Part shown: in pieces, positions 48,914 to 60,322 of the stretch | Numbering within the stretch: the first letter of the stretch is position 1 | Layout of the letters: every line of letters starts with the position of its first letter | Assembly: GCA_037179385.1 (NCBI GenBank) | Contig: CM074195.1 | Coordinates: forward strand, 7,114,938 to 7,178,937 | Source: Holothuria scabra | Taxonomy: Eukaryota > Echinodermata > Holothuroidea > Aspidochirotida > Holothuriidae | Direction: 5' to 3' | DNA: 64,000 bases | The notes under the pieces: generated by a model | Seen by the model: only the letters and a program-made list of their open reading frames with translations | Databases searched by the model: none | Told to the model about the DNA's origin: nothing | Translations under genes and position numbers: made by a program

Positions 48914-49873
48914 TTGAATTGAATAACAGTACGAAGAGAAGAAACTAGACTTTATCGGGGTGCATTCGGGAGTAGAAGCTTAGAAAAGCGAGATCCTTGT
49001 TAAGTCCAGGGTGATGGGTGTTTAGACGTAAGATTGTTTCTAATTCCCGGTTGCTTCTTTCTTGGGCTGTTTTGAAGTTGCCATAGAGAACAGAAAATTT
49101 AAGGTCAGATAGGTCATGGTTTGGGAGATTAAAATGCTCAGCAACCGGGAAACCTTTTTTGTTTTGCCGTATGCTTAATTTGTGATTATTGAATCGAAGC
49201 CTAAGTTTTGACACTTAGGTGACCTGGGGGCATTTGATACACTAAAGCAGATAGACTACATATTCAGAGTGGCAGTTAAATCTCCACGGTTTCAAAGAGA
49301 CACCCGAAGCCTGGTGAAAAATGTTGAGGGAGGGGTCGAGGTGTGTACACACCATGCATCTAGGTTTTTTGCAGGTGACATTTCCCCATCTAGACTCATG
49401 ATTAGAAGAAGGGAGGGAGGTTCGAACTAATGCAGACCTGATGTTACGTGGTTGTCTATAGGCAATCACTGGTGGCTCCTTAAAAGAGTTTTTATAAAGC
49501 TGGATCAGAACTTAACATACCCCAGGATTTTTTTTATGTCTTGGAGGATAGTGGGAAGAGAGGGGAGGTAGGTTACAACCAGGGGTAGTCTGTCAGATGC
49601 TTCTTTGTTGCGGTACGAGAGCATGTTATTTCTTTTTAAGGCTTTTACCCTTTCGAAATGATGGTGTAACAGCCGATAAGGATATCCCCTTTTGAGAAAG
49701 AAGCCTACAAGTTCAATAGCTTTATTTAGAAAGATTTGATCGCTAGAGCAGAAACGTCGGTATCTGAGGAGTTGGCTGTGGACAATAGAGTTTTTAGTGT
49801 GTCGGGGATGGAAGCTATTGAAATGGAGATAGGAATGACTGTCAGTTGGTTTAGTACACACACTGTCCACCAT
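48882..49873 (-). pseudogene. Penelope-like element fragment: RT C-terminus, linker and GIY-YIG remnant
   Basis: Minus-strand segments in order: TKPTDSHSYLHFNSFHPRH and HSQLLRYRRFCSSD with LVVTYLPSLPTI (49505-49873); VIAYRQPRNIRSALVR and CKKPRCMVC (49242-49469); then LRLRFNNHKLSIRQNK, AEHFN and ERSNRELETI (48945-49214). These are the standard landmarks of a Penelope-like (PLE) endonuclease-bearing ORF downstream of the RT core. Between YVVYLL and the next segment, the part of the GIY-YIG site around the second motif is deleted or shifted, so the nuclease is broken. A hammerhead-like motif follows at 48882-48913. Confidence 0.85.
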
Positions 49874-50224
49874 ACCCAGCTACATTCAAGATAGTACCGA
49901 TTTCCTTAATACATGCTGTTTCTATTGCGGTAAAAAAGTTGATTTTCTAACCTCAGTAATCTATTGTTCAACTGAGGTATATCAAGTTTCCAAACCTACT
50001 GCTGGAGGTCTATTATTAACACTTCACCGAGCTCCTAGTCCACTTGGGTTGCAAAAAATTTCACAGTTCTTTGGGCAGGGTTGTAATCAAAACCCCCTCT
50101 ATGTGCTCTGCATACTGTGGCTAGGGTTTCTTGACTTGGATTAAATGTCTTTGCATGGAGTATTAATGTCTGTCAGTCATCAAATTGTGTAATTGGGCAA
50201 GGAAGGAAATCAATTGCAATCAAT

Positions 50225-50310
50225 CGTAGTGTTATTCCGGTAACCATGGATGTTTCCGCCCTTTACACTAACATCCCTCATGACGAGGGCGATTTACGTT
50301 ATACTGTGTA
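50225..50310 (+). pseudogene. Penelope RT fragment in inverted orientation
   Basis: The plus strand reads VIPVTMDVSALYTNIPHDEG, the RT motif with the first catalytic Asp of Penelope-like enzymes, then decays to a stop. It points opposite to the C-terminal fragment at 48882-49873, ~350 bases away. It may be a piece of the same insertion or of a separate copy. Confidence 0.65.
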
Positions 50311-51042
50311 ATCCTTTACAAAGCACCATTGGATGAATGCGGGAATTTATTTCAGACCTGACGATAACATAGTCACAATTCCAACATTCCTTTGTCCAGT
50401 TGAAATACTGTAACATGACAACTAAATAATGAACTAATTAAATGAATGAAATTAATGAAATAATTGCCAATTCTCCTGAACACTCAAAGAGACGAAAACG
50501 TTAAACGTACATATTTGTTATCTTAACCAGATGTTTGCAGACAGACGTTTTGCTTGGCCTTGAAAATCGGTAACAATAAAAAATTAATTGATTCCCACAC
50601 ACAGTCATTTCAGTTATGACACATGTCAAGACCTTTTTTCCTGTTTGTATCTTAACAAAGAATGTCAAGTTTTGATTTAAATCATGACTTGGTCGCTAAT
50701 GCCAGATAATAATTACCAGCCTATGAAGGTCAAAACTGCATTTCGAATGGCAAGGTTTCTCCTGAATGTGTCTTTAAAAGCGACTTTTTACATTACAAGT
50801 TAAACCACCTCCACAATAAAAACGGATATCAGTGTGAAGGTTATTACTGACGTACAAATGGCAAGGTTTCCCTGCACTGCAACTGAACTTTCGACGTCAC
50901 ACAACATCATTCTCGACAGTAAATGAAGCACGCTGTCCAAGTAGACTTCCACCCGCGCGAAGCACACTTTAACCGGGCACCATTCTTACCTATTGGGGGT
51001 TACATTTAGCGAGAGCTTACCCTGCACTACACTTCGTTCAGA

Positions 51043-51477
51043 TTGAGGGCAACACATTTGTTTTGTTTTGCTAGGGCATACTCACATCAGATGTCTGCAT
51101 TTGTGTTGGAGAAAGTTGTAACGCTATACCTTCACATCACTGAAGTCAAGGAATTTGTTTTGCCACGTCACATGCATAAAGTCTTTGCCAAGTTTTGGAG
51201 ACATGTCCTTTTCCATTGTCGTTCATCGTAACTTCTACTTTGAAGATTTCATAAGGGAGATGTTTTCTAAACAAAATGGAATTAGCAAGAGTTGCAATGT
51301 GATGTGTACCAGTATGGGGAGGCAAATGGCCCTATGGTAACACAGACCCAGAGGTTTAGCTGTGGAGAAGCGACAACGATTTGGTTCATGGTGCAACGAG
51401 ATGGGAGCATCTTAATGTCCGGGCGTTACGACACTCTGGAAGATGTGGTTGACTGGAAGGAGGAAAACGTACATTAA
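51043..51477 (+). other. Possible decayed coding region, unrecognised
   Basis: Three open frames overlap head to tail on the plus strand (51043-51231, 51155-51340, 51292-51477), as in an old coding sequence with frame changes. The last part reads CGEATTIWFMVQRDGSILMS and DVVDWKEEN. I do not recognise the family, and chance overlap is possible. Confidence 0.2.
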
Positions 51478-52374
51478 AACGACGTATCATCAGATAAGAT
51501 AAAACGTAGGCAAAAGTCACTGAACTATTGCACTAAGTTTTTAAACAATTAATTCCCATAACGTAGTTGTTCTTTTGGAGGGCGAAGCAAAAAAAGGAAT
51601 AACCAACCAAATTACCTTTTTATGCTTAAAGGAAGCTTTTAAGTTAAAACTGATAATCATAATATCACATTAATTTTAATTTTGTGATTTTGTTTTTGAT
51701 TTTTTTAAGTTTGGCTTTTATATGAAGATCTTTATAAAATGGGTTAAAACAGATAGGTTCGCAGTTAATTCCTCTCTACGTTTGCCTGTTTCAAATTTGC
51801 ATTACCATAATTTACTGTCGTTTTTAGTAAATATACTAGAAACAAGTTTTATTTTCAAAATGGATCTTCGTTTTCAATCTGGTCAGCTCGTTTCGCATAA
51901 CTTATTGCTTTTTTGACAAAATCATAGCCCAACAAGGTCAGTAAAAACCGACTCCTTGTCACATGTTCGACAACGAGTCTTAATTATTTTCAAATTGCTA
52001 TTTTCTCAGGCAAGGACAGACTCCTTGTCACAGGTGCGACAAGTTTTTAGGATGCGTGGACTAACTACTTGCCAAACGTGTAACAAAAAGTAAAGGATGT
52101 TGAAAATTAAGTGAACTTGCCCAGTATTTGTAAACATGAATCCTAAAGGAAACAGACATATTTGATAGAAATGGTAAAAAATCGTAAATTTTGGAAATCC
52201 ATTTTGAAATTAGAACTTGTTTAGATCGTTGTTTACAAATTTGTTTGGTTCTTTTTACAAAATGAAACTTTCCTGTTTACCTTTTTCACTTCCTACTTTA
52301 CTGCCTGTATACATCTTGTTGACTCGGGGAAGGTTCATTATGTAACGTGCCTGAATGAATGAGACGTCTTTTGT

Positions 52375-52590
52375 CGTTATACATGTGTATGCGCGCAGAG
52401 TGGTGAGTATGCAAGGCTTTGCTAGTTCATAACTGGTGTAAGATATAAGTCTACTTCTGTAGGGAGTCAGAAAGTTGTAAACAGCCATTGCTGATGTGCC
52501 ATACCAGCGTCAGATAATAATACACGTCAGCCGACGGTGTGGTAAGTTCGAATGTGAAACGGTCTTCGCATGTAATATTAAACCTGTACA
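52375..52590 (+). repeat. Dispersed repeat pair, copy 2
   Basis: Diverged relative of 40190-40415 with the same block order. The two copies differ by many substitutions and small indels, so they are old copies of one element and not a recent duplication. Confidence 0.6.
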
Positions 52591-55500
52591 ATACCACAAC
52601 TATAACCTACCACTTTTTGATAAACCAATTACCAATTGAATATTAAATTATCGAACAGTGAGCCAAGTTTTTCAAAAGACAATTTTATAATCACAGGCTC
52701 TGGATTGAGTTATCGATCGTCAATCCACTATTTTTTTTTTTTTTTGAAAACACGATTATCCCCCGTGCATTGTGTGACAAGGAGGTGGAAATGCACGATT
52801 TTCCCGGGATAAGACAGGTTTGAAGGGTCGAACGATTATTTAGTGTAAGATTTGAACAAAAATCAATACTGGTTGTAGTTTTAAAGGATGTAATTAAAAT
52901 ATAAGTCAACCATCTTGTCCAATATTCATGTAATATCCCCAATCCTCCTCAAAGCCCAATCATCATTAAATAATTTATTGTTCAAAAACACAACGCAAGC
53001 ATTCTTACCATCTTGTCTTGACATACTCTGTCTGGACAAAGTCTATGTCGCTGCTCTACCCTATTCCCTCTTAGTCTTTGTTATCATAGAACTATTTGTC
53101 TCCCCAACTGTTACATATTATATTCTTACTTTTGTTGATTACATTTTGTTTAGAAAGTGTACATTTAGCGTTTCAACTTAATCCAACACAAATGCAGACG
53201 GCGGGTTTGAGTACGCCGACTGCAATATTGCGATTATTTCGATTATTCTGCACTTAGTGTATTGCATGGTTTGGTTTCGCTTTTAGCGGCTCGTTCAGTC
53301 GGTTCATGAAATTCAACATTTGTTTCAAAATGGAAGTTTTCTTCCAATACTAATGACGAATGATCAAGCTAGGCAATCCCCACATCCTACTAACAAATGA
53401 CTGTTTTATAAAACAGTTCTTAAAAAAATCAATTCGGTAACAAAAATTCATGACCAGACCTTTCTTAACACTATGCACACGTAATCGTTGGATGCCAGGA
53501 AGCCAAAAAACTAGAAAGTTTATTTTTTCAGTAGCTTTTACAAGGAAACTTGTCTGATTATGGTAACCATAGGCATTAGCACGTGGAAGAGACCCTTCAA
53601 CGATCTTACTTAGTTATCGATATCAACTCAATGAGCCCCTTTAAGTCAGCCGCCCCCTACAGAGAAGGATGATATACCCGCTTAAGTCTGCTTGGACCGG
53701 GTGGCAGTCTACTTCGTGGGAATAGCGTGTTTCATTGCTTAATGAAGTCGCGTGACGCCAACAGTATTGCTGGTGTAGAGGGAGACCACCATTTGTACGT
53801 ACAAAACGACTTTCACACTGAGCTTGTGGTGGTTTGACTTGTGATGTAGGAAAACCTTGTTGGCGTTTAATAAAGACATATTAAGGAGTAGCTTTGCCAT
53901 TTGCTTCCCAATGCCGACCTCCTTAGGCTGGTAAATATTATCTTGCATTGGAGACCAGTTCATGATTGGAAACAAAATTTTACATGCCTTGTGAAGATTC
54001 ACACAAGAAAGAGGTTTTAACGTGTGTCCTGCCTGAAAGACAGTGTGTCGTAGTTAATTAATTTTTCATTGTTACTGATTTCCAAGGCCAAGTAAAACCC
54101 CTTTTTGAAGACATCTGATAAAGAACACAAGTTTGAAAGTTTAATGTGTACGTCTTTTCAATTACGGTAAGTTTCCAGGTCTTTGGCAATTATTTGTCCA
54201 ATATCCAGTTGTTATGTGACGGTATGTCAATTGGGCAACGGAATGTTGGTACTGTGTCATTTTCATGCTCAAGTCTGAATTAAATTTACACATATTTAAG
54301 TTAATTATACCATGTAAAAGCTTACACACTTTTACATTAATTCTATTTGATCACTGAAAGTTAATTTAATATTTCATATTCCTTTCGATTCATTGTGTTC
54401 ACCAAACAGTAAATATTGTAAATGGCTTACATCTATCGAGAACCTAGTCAAGAGTTAATTATTAGCGTTGGTAAGTGACACATACTGGAAACGCTAATGG
54501 CCAGGGGTAATAGAAAGGGGAACGTTGATGATCTCTAAATTTCCACTCAGGTCCTCGATATGTGTTTTAAAAGCTAATACCAATATTGGTTGCTAAATTA
54601 TGGTGCTTCTTTTGAGAAGGTGATTCTGGTGACATGTATACGAGCCCAATAGAATGCACTTAAGATTCATATTTGAAATAAAACATGCAGTTACTTCTAC
54701 TAAATTTCACATTTGAAAAAGAAAACTTGTTGTCACACGACTCTCAAGAGCCAATCATTAAACAGAACAGTTTTCTACCCTACGTCAATTTGGGGTGGAT
54801 GCTTGTTCCCTTTAAGTATTAATCTCAAAGTCCAAAGTCCATTTCCCTAAGAACTGGTTGGTGGTTGGTTTTGAAGCGTTACGGTACAACCTGACACTGC
54901 ATCTGCCATCAACTTGACCTAGGTTTAGACAGGGGTAAATATATGTTCTATTGGAATCCATACTATGGTTGATCATTGTTGAATGTTTGAACTGAGAAAT
55001 GTGGTAGTAACCTGTTAATTTGTATTGAAGGAGGTGGTTGCCCACTGTTCACTTTCACAGGAAACCTGGCAAGAAAACATGCTGACAAACCTTTTAAAGA
55101 AAAGTCTTGACTGTAGGGTAATTTACTTCAACAATCACAAAATACTGCACTATTTTGTATGTAAGCACCTTACATAAATAAAAAATCCAAAGAGGAGGAG
55201 GCCCCTCACTTAGACCCCTACCCAGGACAGCCGCGCATTAAGAAGGTTCTGTGGGCCTTTACTTCTGAAGGTTGCCCATGGGCCTCCACATGTCCTCATT
55301 CGCCACTGTAGAAACTGAGGGCACTGAATTGATAAAACCATTTGTTAAAACTATTAGTCTTCTGATGACCACATAAACTGTTGATACGATTTCGTTGTTG
55401 GCTTTGCTTTGTTTGTCTCAAGCAGAAGCGTATCAACAAGGTGATTGATCATTCGTATTGATCGCTTGTAATATTTAATACCGAATTTGCAATCCGAGTT

Positions 55501-56054
55501 TCCTTTCAGATTTTTTCGAGGAACAGAACTCCATAGTTTTACCTTTTGGCAACTCGAATAGTTTTATAAAAGATGAACAGAAAACACTGTGTGCATTTTA
55601 GAATAAACATGTATTTGGGGTGGTATGCAATTCTAAATCGTGTTAAATGCTTTTCTTGTTATGTTAACCAAATAGTTCAAACAATATATAACACTAAAGC
55701 TTTTTATTTTTCTAAGTCTTAATTACTGGATTTCCCTGACCTTTAACCACTTACTACATGTTTTTTTTTGGTAAAACACTTTATAACCAAATTAACTAGA
55801 CCACATATTTTATCGTGCGAATAAATATTAAGTTTTAAAACTATGATAGGCTAAAAAAGTTAAGCAATGTGTTTTGTTCCCTTGGAGAAATGCAAACAAA
55901 CGAAAAACAAAGAAACCCTAACGTGATAATACTTTGCCATTTTTAGGATTCGGTTGAGTACATTAAGGAAAAAAGTTTACGGCAAAATTAATTTTGAAGA
56001 GAACAAAATGTTTAGACAGCGGCTTCATCTTATACACCAAACGTGGTTCCTTGT
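52591..56054. other. Non-coding stretch downstream of gene B
   Basis: No gene seen. A T-run lies at 52733-52744. Short open frames near 52915-53181 and 53739-54002 lack motifs. Minus-strand AATAAA near 55703-55708 could be the gene B poly(A) signal. Confidence 0.4.
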
Positions 56055-56182
56055 TTATGAGCTTGATCCAGAACTACTACTCTTGCTTCTTGATGATGAT
56101 GTCTTGGAAGTCCTCGATGATGATGTCTTGGAAGTCCTAGAGCTGCTGGTCCGGTCTTGTTTGTTGTCAGATATTCCTTGTT
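56055..56182 (-). CDS. Gene B last exon: Ser/Arg/Lys-rich tail
   Basis: Acceptor CTCTTAATCAG at 56183, then 41 codons and TAA at 56055-56057. The tail contains two copies of RTSKTSSS and ends SSSSGSSS. It is strongly basic and has no acidic residue after position ~9. Gene C has the same phase here but at most three residues; gene A ends within the previous exon. Confidence 0.78.
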
Positions 56183-59100
56183 CTGATTAAGAGTAATGAA
56201 AAGACAATTAAAAATTATCCAACATGACACTTCGTGCCAGGGTCTCTGCTCGCCTTCAATTGTTGACATTATGTTTTCCATCAAGTAATATTCTAAAACC
56301 CGTGATCTTCCTTGGTTTCGCCGCTGAATCCCACGCAAGATTTGTTCCAGTAGAATCTTCGTATAATACAACAAGATACCAGAACGGGAAATAGTCCGGG
56401 TTCCCTAAGTTGTTAAAAATTTTATAATTTCAAAGAGTAAGCGAAGTTCTTAAGGAACTGCTACTTCTATATGTAAAGAACTGTTTCTATCATTTTTCAA
56501 TTCGTTGGCACTAAACCTTTCATTCCAACATTCAACGTGGAAACATGTAAAATTCACCTATGAAGATCATGCGAAATGAATACTATATGGGGAAGCAATG
56601 GTTGTTAGGTTTGGTTACGTTGTGTAAGTGGGAGTTGTACGGCCCAGTTTATATTCAATGTGGGTGATATATTACAGACCACAAGGCAGAAAACAGTCTT
56701 GCATTACACGAAGTATTTCTTTTTTCATATTTCTGCTGTAGAAAAGCTCCTGAATAGTAAAGACGAGCTGTCATGACAGATAACTATTTCAACGTGCCGT
56801 TTTTAGCGAAACAAAGCGGTTCCTTTCGAAATTTACGCAGTTCCCATATTAACAGTCTTTGAGTGATAGAGAATAGAGATACAGTATAAAGTATCATTAT
56901 CGTCTTTTTCACGCCTTTGTATTTTCAGAGCATTGTGGAATTTGTGCTATGGAGTGGTATTTGCTACTCAGTTTTAGCGTATGTGATCATTATTGTCTCC
57001 TCTCTGAAGATGCCTAAATGGACTGCTCAATATAGTACTCCTGTTTTTATTTCCTAAAGTACCAACAGGGGAAGAGCGCGTGCACGTAGTAACAAAGTAG
57101 AACCCCCCCCCCCCACATACGAAAAAGATCGATCCCACACGTGCAGTACCTACACTTTTCTCCTCGATCAGGATCCCACTTGGAAGAAAATGTTCGAGAA
57201 TCATGAATGATGATTGTAATACTTACTGAAAGAATTCTTGTTGAATCTCCACCAACTGTCAATTGTTTTACCATCTCTACCATAGCTTGTGATGCCAATA
57301 TACTTGATGTCGTTGTAAGGCCTATTGTCCCGGTAAGAGAAAATTTCTTCATTACCTTTCTCGAGTTTTACTGTTTTGCCGTCAAACGACAACACAAAGT
57401 CCACGAATTCTCTAAAAGTGAACAAAAAACAAGTACCTTCATGAAGGTTGAAAGTTATATGTTTACATAAATATCATATTCAAAGGAATTATATTTTACC
57501 AAATATGAGATTTGTCTGGCACTGTCTATGAACCCATCACTTGTAAGACTCACCCTCGGACCTAGGACAGTTGTGGGCAATGTGCGCCATGTTCGCCCTA
57601 GTCGTAACACACGGGTGTGTCAAAGTTCGCTTAATCTTCCATCAACCAGCTTATAAGCTGAAGCACATTTTTCAGGATATATACATCAGATTCTTTGAAG
57701 ATTGAATACATTTCATGACGGAAGGGTGCGGCAATGCACAAAATGTTTGTCGCTTCTAACAAGTGTTGACCGACCTTACGTGAGAATCAGACATTGTGTG
57801 TCATACAACGTTGTTCTTCTCATTTCTTTTCTCTACCATGGAAAGTTAAATCAAATACAAATCCAGGAAGGTAGATTTTCTCTTTCATGATGAGGAACCA
57901 TCAACATATAGTCTTTAGCCTTCGGAAACCACTATGTGTTTTATTTTTTGGGCAAAGTTGTTCGCTATATCCTACATATGGTGTAGGCGATGTTAGATTT
58001 TCGGGAAAAGAAAGTCATACAAAATTCTCAATAAGGCCTCCTCCCCTCATGCCCTCATTTGAAGATATATTCTGGCATATTATTATTTGTCTTGCATACT
58101 CCAAAACTACCGTGCGCAATTTTTAGACATGTTTTGAATCTGATTATTGAGGAGAACAAACTTATCGTAAAAGTGGTATTTACTCTTGTTCTTCGGTTTT
58201 AAAGGATAATTGATGATGTTTAATCCTTATAAAGTATCTTTCCTCCAGTTTCTTTCCATTTATTTTCAAATTTACTATATCTTTATGCACACGCAAAATG
58301 AAAGCAGAAATTAACTTAAAAGTAATTTATATGTTTTTTGGTCCTTGGGACATGAACATTGGAAATATACAAACGGTTGATATTGACCAAGGCTGGAAGA
58401 TTTGACAAAATGCAATGAAATTTGTTGTTTTCTTATTTTATTGATACTTTGCGATTTTCTCAAGCTACTATAATTGGAAATTATTTAAATAAAGGGTACT
58501 GTATACTAAAAGTTTGACACCTTAGAATATACAACCTGGAAAAAATAGTTTGGGAAGCGAGCAAGAAACAAAGGAACAAACAAGCAAAGATCTTTGCCCG
58601 GAGAACAACCTACCTTACACAAAGTACTTTGGCGGCAGACTTAAATGAAAAATTGTATTTCAATATTTTAGTAGATGCGCAATGTTTTAAGTGTTTATTG
58701 TCTTTCTTGATTGGTTGTTGGCATTGTCTTGTATCAGCGATCAATTGTGTTCTTTGTTAGGCATAGGGATTTTTAAAAAATTTTCACGCTTTATTTAGAT
58801 TGGTCCCTAATTTCACTCTTAAACTGTCTTTTGTCTCTCTCTTAACGTTTTCATTTATTAATGTGTTTGCGTCATCTACTAACCGTTCATTGAGGATCCC
58901 CTCCTCATTTTTGTAATCTCTGACTGGTACGAGGTTAGGCCCGCGACGCAAACATATGTTCTCGGCGTTTTCCAAAACTCCAATCACTGCGGAAGAAACG
59001 TGGCATGTTATAATTTTTCAATCCACTTTTTAAATACAATTTCGTGGAAAGAAGTATCTTTTATTTTTAACAACTTTAATCATTTAGTCAAAAGCTATTC

Positions 59101-59851
59101 CAAAGTCTTCAGACTCTGAGATGATATGTTAATTGCAGAACCTTTATGACATATTTTATTTCACGTCTGTAAAATAACGCTCTTTTGGGTTGATTTTTAC
59201 TGTACTCCGAGTGAAGGTCACAATGAAACCCTGTGCATCACTAGAGTAGTAGTCATACCTTAATTATGTATCAGTAAACCTTAAACATCACAAGGTCGCT
59301 ATATATAGTGAGATTAAATATTATTTCGGATTTAACGACTTCATTCCAAAAGTTCCGATTTCTCTTAGTTTCAATGTCTCGTATTCTTCATCTTCCTTCT
59401 CCTGTATGATTGTGTTAGAGTGTTTTGCTTTAACGCCTTTTTCATACTCACCAGACTAGCAAATTAATTTTCCTCCTTTCATCTACAATGTTATCTTAAT
59501 AATCATACATTTGTGCTAGTGCATTCTTTTCATTCACAGATTTCCAAATACGATACTTTTGAAGGGAAGCAATTAATTCAAACTTGAACTGCCAATCCCA
59601 GACTTACTCATTTCATAATACCTGCCGTCGTTTTCATTGTCACTGGAGGCTAGACGGATGTAGCAATCTCTTTCACCCTTTAACCGGAAAGGAATTTTGA
59701 AATTCTTTGGCGAAGCAATTTCTTCTTTGATGAACTTCCACTTATTCCTTCGGCCACGGAGGATATCATATTGTACATTGTAAGAGCCTGCGGTGTTGAC
59801 GGTATTGACAGTTGAAATAGTGTAAGATTAACCGTAATACCAAATCCTTTT

Positions 59852-59899
<48 letters not shown>

Positions 59900-60251
59900 A
59901 ACCAGTGCGATATTGAATAGTCGCATGAAGACCTTAGGCCATTTTTCCTCAAACATAGGCATTGCCTTATACTGAAAGAGGATTTATTTTTTTGAAATGG
60001 AAAACTTAGCCTCAAGCAGGACTCAAACCAGCGACCTACCGCTTACAAGGCGGATATATTGACCACTGAGCCATTGAGGCCTATGTGATTGAGCGCGGTC
60101 AACTAATTATAAATACAACAGTATTTAAAATACTGTTATAAATACAACATTACAACGACTATTCAATACCGCACTGGTTCACTTATTCATATAAGGTCGC
60201 TACGTCACTCGACTTTATATTTATAAATAAATATATATATACATACATATA

Positions 60252-60322
<71 letters not shown>

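Noticed and set aside
56030..56374. 114-codon minus-strand frame over the gene B last exon.
   Set aside because: Wrong frame. The phase set by the upstream exon gives the Ser/Arg tail instead of the His/Arg text of this frame.
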